DNA of 64,000 bases, taken from an uncultured Paracoccaceae bacterium. GTDB taxonomy: Bacteria > Pseudomonadota > Alphaproteobacteria > Rhodobacterales > Rhodobacteraceae. The notes beneath the pieces are model-generated. The model made no database searches. It was not told the DNA's origin and saw nothing but the letters and a program-made list of their open reading frames with translations. Every line of letters begins with the position of its first letter. Position 1 is the stretch's first letter. The position numbers and the translations under genes were made by a program. Location: positions 1 through 64,000 of the forward strand of contig CAMFGW010000016.1 in assembly GCA_945952025.1 (NCBI GenBank), written 5' to 3'. Positions 16,461 through 28,586 of this stretch are shown here, one piece after another.

Positions 16461-17870
16461 TTAGCAGGAATAATACATCGCATATTCAATGGGATGGGGC
16501 GTATGCTCATAGGCATAGACCTCTTCCCACTTCAGCGCCATGTAGCTGTCCAGCTGGTCGCGTGTGAAGACGTCGCCCGCCAGAAGGAAGTCCATGTCCT
16601 TTTCCAGCTCTTCGAGCGCCTCGCGCAGCGAGCCACAGACCGTCGGGATCTGCGCCAGTTCCTCGGGCGGCAGGTCGTAGAGGTCCTTGTCGGACGCAGG
16701 GCCGGGGTCGATCTTGTTCTTGATGCCGTCTAGACCGGCCATCAGAAGCGCCGCGAAAGCCAGGTAGGGGTTCGCCGCCGGATCGGGGAAGCGGGCCTCG
16801 ACACGCTTGGCCTTCGGGCTTTCGGTCCACGGAATGCGGACGCAGCCCGACCGGTTGCGGGCCGAATAGGCGCGCAGCACCGGCGCCTCGAAGCCCGGGA
16901 TCAGCCGCTTGTAGCTGTTGGTCGAGGGGTTCGTCAGCGCATTGAGCGCCTTGGCGTGCTTCAGGATGCCGCCGATGAAATAGAGCGCCTCCTGGCTCAG
17001 GTCGGCATATTTGTCGCCCGAGAACAGTGGCTTGCCGCCCTTCCAGATCGACATGTTCACATGCATCCCCGACCCGTTGTCGCCCTTCATCGGCTTGGGC
17101 ATGAAGGTCACGGTCTTGCCGTAGGCATGGGCCACATTGTGGATGACATACTTGTATTTCAGGATGTTGTCGGCCTGCTCGACCAGACCGCCGAAGATCA
17201 GGCCCAGTTCATGCTGGCCCGAGGCGACCTCGTGGTGGTGCTTGTCGACCCGCATCCCCATCCGCTTCATGGTCGAGAGCATCTCGCCGCGCAGGTCCTG
17301 CGCTGCGTCGATCGGGTTCACCGGGAAATAGCCGCCCTTGTGGGCCGCGCGATGGGCCTGGTTGCCGCCCTCATATTCCGTGTCGGTGTTCCAGGCGGCG
17401 TCCACGCCGTCGATCTGGTAGGACACCTTCTGCGGCGTGACGGCATAGCGCACGTCGTCGAAGATGAAGAACTCGGCCTCGGGCCCGCAATAGAAGGCGT
17501 CGCCGATGCCGGTCGACTTGAGGTAGGCCTCGGCCTTGGTCGCCGTGCCGCGCGGGTCGCGGCTGTAGGGCTCGCCCGTGTCGGGTTCGGCCACGTTGCA
17601 ATGCACGCACATGGTCTTTTCGGCATAGAACGGGTCGATGTAGACCGAGGACGGGTCGGGCATCAGCTTCATGTCGGACTGGTCGATCGACTTCCAGCCG
17701 GCGATCGACGAGCCGTCGAACATGAAGCCCTCTTCCCAGAAGTCCTCGTCGACCAGATCGACGACCAGCGTCACATGCTGCAGCTTGCCCTTCACGTCCG
17801 TGAAGCGGATGTCGACATATTCGACCTCCTCCGCCTTTATCAGTGCCATCACGTCCTTGACGGTATTCAT
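16461..17870 (-). CDS. glnA: type I glutamine synthetase
   Basis: A 469-residue GlnA that makes glutamine from glutamate, ammonia and ATP as a dodecamer. The regions [18 protein letters not shown] and [19 protein letters not shown] are the substrate and ATP sites, and NRSGCVRIP is the usual active-site loop. Tyr398 in [10 protein letters not shown] is the adenylylation site used by GlnE, encoded at 53924 in this window. It is the second gene of a glnB-glnA operon with a 69-bp spacer. Confidence 0.97.
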   Translation of the reverse strand: MNTVKDVMALIKAEEVEYVDIRFTDVKGKLQHVTLVVDLVDEDFWEEGFMFDGSSIAGWKSIDQSDMKLMPDPSSVYIDPFYAEKTMCVHCNVAEPDTGEPYSRDPRGTATKAEAYLKSTGIGDAFYCGPEAEFFIFDDVRYAVTPQKVSYQIDGVDAAWNTDTEYEGGNQAHRAAHKGGYFPVNPIDAAQDLRGEMLSTMKRMGMRVDKHHHEVASGQHELGLIFGGLVEQADNILKYKYVIHNVAHAYGKTVTFMPKPMKGDNGSGMHVNMSIWKGGKPLFSGDKYADLSQEALYFIGGILKHAKALNALTNPSTNSYKRLIPGFEAPVLRAYSARNRSGCVRIPWTESPKAKRVEARFPDPAANPYLAFAALLMAGLDGIKNKIDPGPASDKDLYDLPPEELAQIPTVCGSLREALEELEKDMDFLLAGDVFTRDQLDSYMALKWEEVYAYEHTPHPIEYAMYYSC

Positions 17871-17939
17871 GGTCAGTCCTTTCCTTTCAGTCCTGGGGCG
17901 CCGGGCACGAGCCCGCGCCTATATTTCGCAATAAGAGGG

Positions 17940-20127
<2,188 letters not shown>

Positions 20128-20129
20128 GT

Positions 20130-20331
20130 CGGGCCCGGGAGGGGAAAGGAAACGCATCGCGTTTCCCCCGACCGTATCGAGGCGATGGGGCTGGACCTTT
20201 GGTGTCGCTCACCCACCAAGGCCGGCGCCCGCCGATGGCGGGGCGGGCGCTGGCCGATGGCCTTTGGGGCCATCGGCGGGGACTGGAGGAGAAGCCTTCG
20301 CATGGCAGAGGCGATGGCCTCTGCCAGCCGG
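20130..20331 (-). repeat. intergenic multi-hairpin repeat, copy D (internal deletion)
   Basis: A member in reverse orientation. The GGAAACGC/GCGTTTCC hairpin comes first and a perfect GGCAGAGGC/GCCTCTGCC hairpin last. It lacks the CCCCGGTGGGCGCGAAGC module found in the other copies between GGCGCC and CGCCGATGGCGG, about 20 bp. It lies between the convergent nnr and Hint genes, starting 3 bp after the nnr stop. Confidence 0.85.
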
Positions 20332-20355
20332 AGCGGCGATGAGAGGACGAGGGGC

Positions 20356-20844
20356 CTAGGCGGCCACTTCGTCGCTGACGCCGCAGGCGATCTCGACGCC
20401 CTCGGCATAGACCACCTCGGGCGTGTCGAAGACCAGCTCGTATAGCCGCATGCCGCGCACGACCCCGGCCCGGACATATTCGCCATCGATCAGCCGCGCG
20501 GCGGGCACGAAGGCCTGATCGACGCCGTAGATCGCGCCCGCGCGCCAGTCGCGGACAAGGATAGGCGTGTGGGCGGGCAGGGTCAGGTCCTGTTCGGGCC
20601 GGTCGTGGCCAAGCGCCGAGGCGGAAATGGAAACGGCGGGGCCGGAATAGCGATGGACGCGGACGGCGCGCAGGATGCGCATGCCGGCGCGGGTCACGAC
20701 GCGGTCGCCGGGTTCCAGGAAGTCGACCGGCAGAAGCCCTTCGCAGGTGGCAACGACCGTGCCGCCGGAAAGGCCGGGCAGCGCGCCTGCGTCCGTGCCG
20801 GACAACCCGCCAACGTCCGCCCTGTCCGTCACACCAGCGCTCAT
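20356..20844 (-). CDS. stand-alone Hint-domain protein
   Basis: A 162-residue protein consisting mostly of one Hint (hedgehog/intein) domain: ATCEGLLPVDFLEPGDRVVT, MRILRAVRVHRYSG, LPAHTPILVRDW and ERxxLYELVFDTPEVV-like ends. In related proteins the domain opens with a Cys nucleophile (CFTPGT). Here the matching place reads GLSGGT, so the self-cleavage nucleophile seems absent. There is no attached calcium-binding or hemolysin-type repeat. The start MSAGVTDRADVGG is chosen for its position after a plausible leader. Role unknown. Confidence 0.75.
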   Translation of the reverse strand: MSAGVTDRADVGGLSGTDAGALPGLSGGTVVATCEGLLPVDFLEPGDRVVTRAGMRILRAVRVHRYSGPAVSISASALGHDRPEQDLTLPAHTPILVRDWRAGAIYGVDQAFVPAARLIDGEYVRAGVVRGMRLYELVFDTPEVVYAEGVEIACGVSDEVAA

Positions 20845-21047
20845 GATACTCTCCCCGTCACTTCGGGCACCCTGCCGGCGAAATGAGGCGAAAATGCGGA
20901 TGCGGCCATGGCCATGGCGTGACGGCCGCCCCAAAGGCGCCGGACCAGCCGCACGGGCACTTTTTGCACTCGCCTCGCCCCCTCTCCTTTGCTAGAAGGG
21001 CGCCGATTTGGGGCGGCGCTGCCAGAGCGGTGCCCTTTCGACGTTTT

Positions 21048-21132
21048 GCGGGTGTGGCGAAATTGGCAGACGCACCAGATTTAGGTTCTGGCGCCTAACG
21101 GCGTGGGGGTTCAAGTCCCTCCACCCGCACCA
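21048..21132 (+). tRNA. tRNA-Leu (anticodon TAG)
   Basis: An 85-nt tRNA with acceptor arms GCGGGTG (21048-21054) and CACCCGC (21122-21128), discriminator A and encoded CCA (21130-21132). The anticodon loop TTTAGGT sits in the CCAGA/TCTGG stem and gives TAG. The variable arm CGCCTAACGGCG is long, as in class II tRNAs, and the T loop is TTCAAGT. It reads CUA and probably other CUN codons. It lies only 19 nt before the tig start codon. Confidence 0.97.
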
Positions 21133-21151
21133 AGAGGAAAAGGACGAAGGA

Positions 21152-22486
21152 ATGCAGGTCACCGAAACCCTGAAGGACGGGCTGAAGCGCGGCTACACGA
21201 TCACTGTGAATGCCGATGAGCTGGACCGGAAAGTCACCGAAAAGCTGACCGAGGCCCAGCCGGAAGTCGAGCTGAAGGGCTTCCGCAAGGGCAAGGTGCC
21301 GATGGCAATGATGCGCAAGCAGTTCGGCCAGCGCGTCCTGGGCGATGCCATGCAGGAATCGATCGACAGTGCCATGAAGGACCATTTCGAGAAGACCGGC
21401 GACCGTCCGGCCCTTCAGCCGAAGGTCGAGATGAAGAACGGCGAGGACTGGAAAGAAGGCCAGGACGTCGTGGTCGAAATGACCTACGAAGCCCTGCCCG
21501 AGGTTCCGGAAGTCGATGCCGGCAAGGTCAAGCTCGAGCGTCTGGTCGTGAAGGCCGACACGGGCGCGGTCGATGAGGCGCTGGCGAACCTCGCCAAGAA
21601 CGCCCAGTCGTTCGAGGACCGCAAGAAAGGCTCGAAGGCCAAGGACGGCGACCAGGTCGTGATCGACTTCAAGGGCTCGGTCGATGGCGTCTATTTCGAC
21701 GGCGGCTCGGGCGAGGACTATCCGCTCGTCCTCGGCTCGAACAGCTTCATTCCGGGCTTCGAGGCCCAGCTCGTCGGCGCCAAGGCGGGCGACGAGGTCA
21801 AGGTCGAAGTGACCTTCCCGGAAGCCTATGGCGCCAAGGAACTGGCCGGCAAGGCCGCGGTCTTCGAATGCACCGTCAAGGCGGTCAAGGAGCCGAAGGC
21901 GGCCGAACTCGACGACGAACTGGCCAAGAAATTCGGCGCCGAAAGCCTTGAGGCCCTCAAGGGCCAGGTCGGCGAACGGATCGAGGCGGAATACAAGGGC
22001 GCCGCGCGGGCGGTGATGAAGCGCGCGCTTCTGGACCAGCTGGACAAGCTGGTGTCGTTCGAATTGCCGCCGACGCTTCTGGACGCCGAGGCGCACCAGA
22101 TCTCTCACCAGCTCTGGCATGACGAGCATCCCGAAGAGCACGGCCACAACCACGGCTCGATCGAGGTGACGGACGAGCACCGCAAGCTGGCCGAACGCCG
22201 CGTGCGCCTTGGCCTTCTGCTGGCCGAGATCGGCCGCAAGGAAAAGATCGAAGTGTCGGACGCCGAGATGACGCAGGCCGTCCTGCAGCAGGCGCGGCAA
22301 TATCCGGGCCAGGAACGCGCCTTCTTCGAATATGTGCAGCAGAACCCGCAGATGCAGCAGCAGCTGCGCGCGCCGATCTTCGAGGAAAAGGTCGTCGATC
22401 ACCTGTTCGAAGCGGCCAAGATCACCGACAAGGAAGTCGACAAGGCCGTCCTTGAAAAGGCCATCGAGGCGCTGGACGAGATGTGA
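21152..22486 (+). CDS. tig: trigger factor
   Basis: A 444-residue ribosome-associated chaperone and prolyl isomerase. The N-terminal ribosome-binding signature [14 protein letters not shown] is present (residues ~43-56). The central FKBP domain contains [20 protein letters not shown] and [18 protein letters not shown]. The C-terminal chaperone arms carry an unusual His-rich insertion, [15 protein letters not shown]. The start follows GAAGG in the spacer behind tRNA-Leu. Many longer in-frame starts would run through the tRNA and are rejected. Confidence 0.96.
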   Translation: MQVTETLKDGLKRGYTITVNADELDRKVTEKLTEAQPEVELKGFRKGKVPMAMMRKQFGQRVLGDAMQESIDSAMKDHFEKTGDRPALQPKVEMKNGEDWKEGQDVVVEMTYEALPEVPEVDAGKVKLERLVVKADTGAVDEALANLAKNAQSFEDRKKGSKAKDGDQVVIDFKGSVDGVYFDGGSGEDYPLVLGSNSFIPGFEAQLVGAKAGDEVKVEVTFPEAYGAKELAGKAAVFECTVKAVKEPKAAELDDELAKKFGAESLEALKGQVGERIEAEYKGAARAVMKRALLDQLDKLVSFELPPTLLDAEAHQISHQLWHDEHPEEHGHNHGSIEVTDEHRKLAERRVRLGLLLAEIGRKEKIEVSDAEMTQAVLQQARQYPGQERAFFEYVQQNPQMQQQLRAPIFEEKVVDHLFEAAKITDKEVDKAVLEKAIEALDEM

Positions 22487-22510
22487 TCGGGTCCGACCCG
22501 GACGCACCAG

Positions 22511-22540
22511 AAAAGCCGCCCTTCGGGGCGGCTTTTTCTT
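22511..22540 (+). terminator. tig intrinsic terminator (bidirectional)
   Basis: AAAAGCCGCCC-TTCG-GGGCGGCTTTT is a perfect 11-bp stem with a stable TTCG loop, flanked by A and T runs on both sides. It can therefore end both tig and the convergent exonuclease-family gene, which stops at 22541. Confidence 0.95.
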
Positions 22541-23236
22541 TCAGGCGATGGCGACCCTGGCCCAGATCGGCAGGTGGTCGGACGCGATGCGGCTCTGGTC
22601 GGTCATGTGGACGCCCGACTGGACCAGCCGGGCACCCTGTCCGGTGACCACCCGGTCAAGCTTTGCAAAGGGGCGGGATGAGGGAAACGACGGCCCCGGC
22701 GCATGCACGTCGAAATGCTTGCCGAGCGCGCCAAGCCCCGTCGTCAGCGACCATTCGTTGAAATCGCCCATCAGGATCGTCGGCATCGACGGCCCCTCGT
22801 TCAGAAGCGCCGCGAGCATCTGCGCCTGAAGCCGCCGCGACCGGCGCAGCAGGCCAAGGTGCAGGGCGCCAATGCGGAAATGGCCGCCACCGGGCGTCGC
22901 GAGTTCGGCAAGGATCGCGCCCCGGGGTTCGATCCCCGGCAGATCGACGCGGTGAAGGCCCGTCAGCTTGAAGTCGCTGCGCACGAGGATCGCCTGCCCA
23001 TGCCAGCCAAGGCTCTGGCTTCCGGTGGCAACCGGCAGGACCCTCATGCCGGTCGCCGCCTCGGTCTGTTCGCGCGGCAAGGTGGTCGGCCGCGGCCCGA
23101 GCCTTCGGTCGGTTTCCTGCAAGACGACGACATCGGCAGAGAGCGCCGACAGCACCTCGAGGATGCGGTCGGGGCGCCTGCGCCGGTCCATGCCGACGCA
23201 TTTGTGCACGTTGTAGCTCGCCAGCCTGAGTTCCAT
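22541..23236 (-). CDS. endonuclease/exonuclease/phosphatase family protein
   Basis: A 231-residue metal-dependent phosphodiesterase fold. The start MELRLASYNVHKCVGMDRRR contains the Asn of the active site. The conserved LQETDRR (Glu), LMGDFNEW (Asp, Asn) and IASDHLPIWARV (catalytic His) follow. The substrate, DNA or phospholipid head group, cannot be decided. The frame is open 169 codons further upstream, but those residues are shadow sequence of selO. Its promoter places transcription start at the ATG. Confidence 0.88.
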   Translation of the reverse strand: MELRLASYNVHKCVGMDRRRRPDRILEVLSALSADVVVLQETDRRLGPRPTTLPREQTEAATGMRVLPVATGSQSLGWHGQAILVRSDFKLTGLHRVDLPGIEPRGAILAELATPGGGHFRIGALHLGLLRRSRRLQAQMLAALLNEGPSMPTILMGDFNEWSLTTGLGALGKHFDVHAPGPSFPSSRPFAKLDRVVTGQGARLVQSGVHMTDQSRIASDHLPIWARVAIA

Positions 23237-23242
23237 GCGGGC

Positions 23243-23271
23243 AACATAAGGAGAGGCGCCGCAGCCGAAAA
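23243..23271 (-). promoter_or_regulatory. promoter of exonuclease-family gene, leaderless
   Basis: The minus strand has TTTTCG (23266-23271) and TATGTT (23243-23248), 17 bp apart. The -10 ends 6 nt before the ATG, so the mRNA would begin at or next to the start codon. Confidence 0.5.
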
Positions 23272-23304
23272 GGGGCGGCGTGGACGCTCCGACCGACGGC
23301 CGCG

Positions 23305-24738
23305 TCAGGTCCCGCAGAACGTCTGCGTGACCTCTTCGTCCGCACCGGCGCGCGCTGCCAGATCTCCGGTCCCCGGCTGGACGTCGAAGGGCGAGGCCAG
23401 CGCGCGGTTCAGCCGCTCGAACGGCGCGTAGTCGCCGACGACGGCCGCCTCGATCATCGCCTCGACCTGATGGTTGCGCGCGATCAGCGCCGGGTTCGTC
23501 CGGCGCATCAGCGCCTCCGGCGCGGGCTCGGCCCTGATCCGGTCCCGCCAGTCGCGCGCCCAGTCCTCGAAGCCCTTGGGGTCGGCAAACTCGGCGGCAG
23601 CCGCGCCAGTGGCCAGCCCCCGGAAGGTGCGGGTGAAGTCGGCATCGGCGGCGTGCATCCGGGTCAGAAGCGTCTCGACCAGTTCGCGGTCGCCGGGGTC
23701 TTCGGTCGCAATGCCGATCTTCGCCCGGAACAGCCGCAGCCATTCGGCCTCGTAGACCTCGGGGAAAGTTTGCAGGATCGCGGTCAGCCGGTCCACGGCC
23801 GCCTGTTCGTCGCCCATGACCGGCACCAGCGCAGAGCCGAACTGGCCCAGGTTCCAGGCGGCGGCGCGGGGCTGGTTGCCGTAGGCATAGCGCCCGCCCG
23901 TGTCGATCGAGGAGAAGACCTTGGCCGGATCGTATCCTTCCAGATAGGCGCAGGGACCATAGTCGATCGTCTCGCCCGAGACGGCCATGTTGTCGGTGTT
24001 CATCACCCCATGGACGAAGCCGAGCGACATCCAGCGCGCGACCAGCCGGGCCTGGCGGCCAAGGACGGCGGCGAAGAGTGCGGCGGCCTTGTCAGGCGCG
24101 TCGGTCAGGTCGGGGTAGTGACGGGCAATGGTGTAGTCCAGAAGGGCTGCCAGCGCCTCGCGGTCGTCGCGCGCGGCGAAATACTGGAAGGTGCCGACGC
24201 GGATATGACTCGCGGCGACGCGGGTCAGGACGGCGCCGGGGCGCGGCCTCTCGCGCCAGACCGTCTCGCCGGTCGTGGCCGCCGCCAGCGCGCGCGTCGT
24301 CGGCACGCCAAGGGCCGCCATCGCCTCGCTCACCACATATTCGCGCAGGACCGGGCCGAGCCAGGCGCGCCCGTCGCCGCGCCGCGAAAAGGGCGTCGGG
24401 CCGGAGCCTTTCAGTGCCAGGTCGAAGCGCGCCCCGTCCGGTGCCACCACCTCGCCCAGAAGGATCGCGCGCCCGTCGCCGAGCGAGGGGGAAAAGCCGC
24501 CGAACTGGTGGCCGGCATAGGCCTGCGCGACCGGGCTTGCGCCCTCGGCCACGCGGTTTCCGGTCAGAAGGGCCGGGTCCGCCGCAAGGGCCGCAGCATC
24601 AAGCCCGAGGCGCTGGGCCAGCGGCGCGTTGACGGCGATGAGGCGCGGCGCAGCGACCGGCACCGGCTCTTGCCGGGCGAAGAAGCGGTCCGGCAGCCGG
24701 GCATAGCTGTTGTCGAAGGCGATCCGTGGTGCGGTCAT
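23305..24738 (-). CDS. selO: protein adenylyltransferase SelO
   Basis: A 477-residue SelO/YdiU pseudokinase that transfers AMP to Ser, Thr or Tyr of proteins and is linked to oxidative stress. It opens MTAPRIAFDNSYARLPDRFF. YAGHQFGGFSPSLGDGRAILLGE and LKGSGPTPFSRRGDGRAWLGPVLREYVVSEAM are the diagnostic nucleotide-site segments. GFVHGVMNTDNMAVSGETIDYGPCAYLE is the catalytic loop with metal ligands. It ends QTFCGT, with the redox cysteine where the human protein has selenocysteine. A second start three codons upstream (MDR) is possible. Confidence 0.95.
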   Translation of the reverse strand: MTAPRIAFDNSYARLPDRFFARQEPVPVAAPRLIAVNAPLAQRLGLDAAALAADPALLTGNRVAEGASPVAQAYAGHQFGGFSPSLGDGRAILLGEVVAPDGARFDLALKGSGPTPFSRRGDGRAWLGPVLREYVVSEAMAALGVPTTRALAAATTGETVWRERPRPGAVLTRVAASHIRVGTFQYFAARDDREALAALLDYTIARHYPDLTDAPDKAAALFAAVLGRQARLVARWMSLGFVHGVMNTDNMAVSGETIDYGPCAYLEGYDPAKVFSSIDTGGRYAYGNQPRAAAWNLGQFGSALVPVMGDEQAAVDRLTAILQTFPEVYEAEWLRLFRAKIGIATEDPGDRELVETLLTRMHAADADFTRTFRGLATGAAAAEFADPKGFEDWARDWRDRIRAEPAPEALMRRTNPALIARNHQVEAMIEAAVVGDYAPFERLNRALASPFDVQPGTGDLAARAGADEEVTQTFCGT

Positions 24739-24784
24739 CCGATCCATCCTCAGCAAGCTGACAAACAGGGATGTAGGCACGCCC

Positions 24785-26317
24785 TCACGGCGCGTCCAGA
24801 ACCGCCGTTGCGCCAAGCGCCTCCGCCAGCCCCTGAAAGCGCGCCGCCGCCACCTCGCCGAAGAGCGCGCGGTGCAGGGGATTCAGCCGGAAGGTCAGCC
24901 GGTTCGCCCGCGCGTCATACTCCAGATGGCCCACCTTTTCTGGCGCATGGGCCGACAGCATGGCGCCAAAGCGCATCGCCCGGCCCAGGATTTCGGCATC
25001 GCGGATCTCTTCCGGCGTCAGTAGCGCGAACAGGGGTTCGAGCCGCGATCCGGCGCGCGAGTTCTTGTAGCGGTGCAGAAGCGCCAGGCCCAGGAACACC
25101 CGCTCGGCATGCGACAGGCCGCCAAGGTTCGCCCGCGTCGCATTGTCGAAGCAGACCTCGGCCCGGTAGTCGGGATGCGCGCGCCAGGTCGTGTCGTGCA
25201 AGAGGCAGGCCGCGCGGACCATCCGCAGACGTTCGGGGCTCGCCTCGGCATAAAGCGGCGCCAGGAACTGGAAGAGCTTCTTGCCGAAGCCGGGCGTCCG
25301 CGCCGTGGTCCGTTCGGCAAAGCGGCAAGCCTCGATCAGCGGGTCGCGGCGGCGCAGCCGTTCGGGCATCTGTTCGTAAAGAAGCCCCTCGCGGATGCCG
25401 TAGGAGGACACGTCTATCTCGCGCGGCCCGAACACCTCGACCAGCGCGCGCAGGACCTGGGCGGCAAGCGGCACCAGGTCCATCCGCGCCTGCGAGGTGC
25501 CGGTCTTGAGCCGGAGCGCGGCAAGGTCGGTCTTGCCGATCCAGTCGCAGGTTTCCAGCACCGTGTCGGGCGTCATGCGGTATTCGTGAAGGACCGTCAT
25601 GGGATAGCTGCGCCGCTCCATGTCCAGCCGCGCGATGGCGCGCCATGACCCGCCGACCAGGTAGATCCTTTCGTGGTGGCGGCCCATCGTATCGGCCAGC
25701 CCCTCCATCACGCCCCGGATATGCTTGGTCAGCGGCCCCTTGCCGCCCTTGAACTCCTGAAGCCGGAAGGGGCCGAGGGGCGATGTCACGCGCTGGCCGA
25801 CCTGGCCGTCCTTCAACTCGGCAAGCTCCATCGAGTTGCCGCCCATGTCGCAGACCAGGCCCTGCGCCTCGGGCCAGCCCAGAAGCACGCCCTGTGCCGA
25901 CAGCCGCGCCTCTTCCACCCCGTCGATGACGCGGAGCTTCAGCCCGGTTTCCGCCTCGACCTCGGCCACGAAGGCGGGGCCGTCCTCGGCCTCGCGCACG
26001 GCGGCGGTCGCGACGCAGGCCAGTTGCGGCAGGTCCATCCCCTCGGACAGTGCGGCGAAGCGGCGAAGCGCGGACAGGGCGCGGTCGCGCCCCTCGGGGT
26101 TCAGAATACCGGTGTCCGACACGCCCTTGCCAAGGCCGGCCATGATCTTTTCGTTGTAGAAGTAGGCGGGGCTCCGCGCCGCGCCGTCGAAAACCACCAT
26201 GCGGACCGAGTTAGAGCCCACGTCGACGACGCCCACCCGTTCAAGCGCGCGGACCGACGGATCGTCGAACAGCGCCTGGCCAAAGATCGATTCGTCGTCT
26301 GCGGGATGTTTCCGCAT
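24785..26317 (-). CDS. ppx: Ppx/GppA exopolyphosphatase family protein
   Basis: A 510-residue ASKHA-fold phosphatase that removes phosphate from polyphosphate or pppGpp. The ATPase-like motifs GVVDVGSNSVRMVVFDG and GLVCDMGGNSMELAELKDG are clear, and the C-terminal HD-like part carries CLLHDTTWRAHPDYRAEVCF. The start MRKHPADDESIF is preferred because GGAGAAG stands 5 nt upstream. An alternative ATG at 26356 overlaps the ppk stop. It follows ppk directly, so polyphosphate synthesis and breakdown share one operon. Confidence 0.92.
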   Translation of the reverse strand: MRKHPADDESIFGQALFDDPSVRALERVGVVDVGSNSVRMVVFDGAARSPAYFYNEKIMAGLGKGVSDTGILNPEGRDRALSALRRFAALSEGMDLPQLACVATAAVREAEDGPAFVAEVEAETGLKLRVIDGVEEARLSAQGVLLGWPEAQGLVCDMGGNSMELAELKDGQVGQRVTSPLGPFRLQEFKGGKGPLTKHIRGVMEGLADTMGRHHERIYLVGGSWRAIARLDMERRSYPMTVLHEYRMTPDTVLETCDWIGKTDLAALRLKTGTSQARMDLVPLAAQVLRALVEVFGPREIDVSSYGIREGLLYEQMPERLRRRDPLIEACRFAERTTARTPGFGKKLFQFLAPLYAEASPERLRMVRAACLLHDTTWRAHPDYRAEVCFDNATRANLGGLSHAERVFLGLALLHRYKNSRAGSRLEPLFALLTPEEIRDAEILGRAMRFGAMLSAHAPEKVGHLEYDARANRLTFRLNPLHRALFGEVAAARFQGLAEALGATAVLDAP

Positions 26318-26348
26318 GCTCTTCTCCATCGCCTCTGCCGCCGGTCTG

Positions 26349-28514
26349 TCAGCCATCGCTGGCCAGCGCAAGCTTTGGCGCGTCCTTGGCCCCGGCCGAT
26401 CCCCGCCCGGACAGCGAGGGGTTGTCCATGAAGAACCGGTGGCAGTTGAAGAGGTCCGCGCCTTCAGGCAGGTCGCGCAGGTAGCGGCCGTCGGGGCGCA
26501 GGACCCAGCTTTGCGCCTCGTCCGCAAGGTTCGCGGCCATGATCTGGCTGATGATCTGGTCCTTGACCGTGCGGTTCGTCGCCTCGACCAGCGTTTCGAC
26601 CCGCCGCGTCAGGTTGCGCCCCATCCAGTCGGCCGAGGACAGGAACACGCGCGCCTTCTTCGACGGCAGCCCCGCGCCATTGCCGAAGCAGACGATGCGG
26701 CTGTGTTCGAGGAATCGCCCGACGATCGACTTGACGCGGATGTTGTCGGACAGACCCTTGATCCCGGGGCGAAGCCCGCAGATGCCGCGCACGATCAGGT
26801 TGATCTTCACCCCCGCCTGGCTGGCGGCATAAAGCGCGTCGATCACGTCGGGCTCGATCACCGAGTTGACCTTGCCCCAGATGTCGGCGGGCCGCCCGGC
26901 GCGGGCATGGTCGGCCTCGGCCGCGATCAGCTCCAGAAGCCTTGGCTTCAGCGAGGTGGGCGAGATCGCGAGGTTTTCCAGCCCCTCGGGCTGGACGTAG
27001 CCCGACAGGTAGTTGAAGACCTTCGTCGCATCGCGCCCCAAGGCCGGGTCGCAGGTGAAAAGGCTGAGGTCGGTATAGATGCGCGCCGTGATCGGGTGGT
27101 AGTTCCCGGTGCCGAAATGGGTGTAGGTGACCAGCTGGTCCCCCTCGCGCCGCACCACGGTCGAGATCTTGGCGTGGGTCTTGTAGTTGGTGAAGCCGTA
27201 GACGACATGGGCGCCCGCCCGTTCCAGCCGCCGCGACTGGCGGATGTTCGCGGCCTCGTCGAAGCGCGCCTTCAGTTCGACCAGCGCAGTGACCGTCTTG
27301 CCGCTTTCCGCCGCCTCGCACAGCGCCGAGACGACGGGGCTGTCCCAGCTTGTGCGGTAAAGCGTCTGCTTGATCGCCAGCACGTTCGGGTCGCGCGCGG
27401 CCTGTTCCAGGAAGCGCACCACCATGTCGAACGTCTCATAGGGGTGGTGAAGCAGCATGTCCTTCTGGCGGATGGCCGCGAACATGTCGCCCTCGTGGTC
27501 CTGCACCCGCTCCGGCACGCGCGGCGTGAAGGGCGGCCATTGCAGGTCGCGGCGGCTGTCGAGCACCAGCTCCTTCACGTCGGCCATGCCGACCATGCCC
27601 TTCACCTCGACCACCTCGTCGGGCGACACGGCAAGCTCCTCCATGATGAGCGCGCGCAGCCCCTGCGGGGCATCGGCGGTGATCTTCATGCGGATGACCT
27701 GACCGCGCCGGCGGCGCTTCAGCGCGGTTTCGAACTCGCGTACCAGATCCTCGGCCTCTTCCTCGACTTCAAGGTCGCTGTCGCGCAGCACGCGGAAGGT
27801 GCAATGGCCCGCGTCGCGGTAGCCCGGGAAAAGCGAGCCGAGGTGCAGAAGCAGCACCTCTTCCATCGGCAGGAAGCGGGCCGCGCCGGGCAGCGCCACG
27901 AAGCGGCGGATCTGCTGGGGGATCGGCAGCAGCGCCTGCATCCGCCGCCCGTCCGTCGCCCGCTCTAGCTCGATCGCGAGGCAAAAGCCGGTGTTCGGGA
28001 TGAAGGGGAAGGGGTGGGCGGGGTCGATCGCCAGGGGCGACAGGACCGGAAAGACCTGGTTCAGAAAGTAATCGGCAAGGAAGGCCTCATCCGTTTTCGT
28101 CAGCTTCGCGCGGCTCAGGATCTGGATGCCCTCACCCTCCATCTCGCGCGTCAGCTTCTTCCAGATCGTCTGCTGGGCCGTCATCAGCTTGCGCGCATCC
28201 TCGTTGATGAGCGACAGCTGTTCGGCCGGAGGCAGGCCGTCGTCCGAGGGGAGCGCGTTGCCGGTCCGGGCCAGCTGGCGCAGGCCCGCCACGCGGACGG
28301 TGTAGAATTCGTCAAGGTTGGTGGCAGAGATCGACAGGAACCGCACCCGCTCCAGCAGCGGCACGCGCGGGTTGCGGCTTTCGTCCAGGACGCGCCAGTT
28401 GAAGGCCAGCCACGACAGCTCGCGGTTGAAGAAGCGGCGGGGGCCGGCATAGGCGGCGGGGGCCAGCTCGGTCGGCGCGGGGAAGGGGCTCTTGAGGAAA
28501 TCGGCCTGGGTCAT
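26349..28514 (-). CDS. ppk1: polyphosphate kinase 1
   Basis: A 721-residue PPK1 that makes polyphosphate from ATP. The N-terminal domain ([20 protein letters not shown]) and head domain lead into two phospholipase-D-like C domains. The autophosphorylated histidine lies in [13 protein letters not shown], and the second site in [26 protein letters not shown]. Length is typical. It lies 72 bp after hdaA and is followed by ppx. Confidence 0.97.
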   Translation of the reverse strand: MTQADFLKSPFPAPTELAPAAYAGPRRFFNRELSWLAFNWRVLDESRNPRVPLLERVRFLSISATNLDEFYTVRVAGLRQLARTGNALPSDDGLPPAEQLSLINEDARKLMTAQQTIWKKLTREMEGEGIQILSRAKLTKTDEAFLADYFLNQVFPVLSPLAIDPAHPFPFIPNTGFCLAIELERATDGRRMQALLPIPQQIRRFVALPGAARFLPMEEVLLLHLGSLFPGYRDAGHCTFRVLRDSDLEVEEEAEDLVREFETALKRRRRGQVIRMKITADAPQGLRALIMEELAVSPDEVVEVKGMVGMADVKELVLDSRRDLQWPPFTPRVPERVQDHEGDMFAAIRQKDMLLHHPYETFDMVVRFLEQAARDPNVLAIKQTLYRTSWDSPVVSALCEAAESGKTVTALVELKARFDEAANIRQSRRLERAGAHVVYGFTNYKTHAKISTVVRREGDQLVTYTHFGTGNYHPITARIYTDLSLFTCDPALGRDATKVFNYLSGYVQPEGLENLAISPTSLKPRLLELIAAEADHARAGRPADIWGKVNSVIEPDVIDALYAASQAGVKINLIVRGICGLRPGIKGLSDNIRVKSIVGRFLEHSRIVCFGNGAGLPSKKARVFLSSADWMGRNLTRRVETLVEATNRTVKDQIISQIMAANLADEAQSWVLRPDGRYLRDLPEGADLFNCHRFFMDNPSLSGRGSAGAKDAPKLALASDG

Positions 28515-28586
28515 GGCGCACTTATCGGGGGAAACTGTGACGACGGGATGACGCGCACCCGGGTCGGGCGCGTGCCGGGGACTCGA

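Noticed and set aside
20941-21047. A sigma-70 promoter for tRNA-Leu built from TTGCAC and TAGAAG.
   Set aside because: The spacing is about 23 bp, too long for a usual promoter, so I do not annotate it.
21008-22486. A longer trigger factor starting at 21008.
   Set aside because: The extra codons run through the tRNA-Leu gene; family start [15 protein letters not shown] is at 21152.
22541-23743. A 400-residue minus-strand frame covering the exonuclease-family gene.
   Set aside because: Its first 169 residues are Arg/Pro-rich shadow of selO; the conserved protein starts at 23236.
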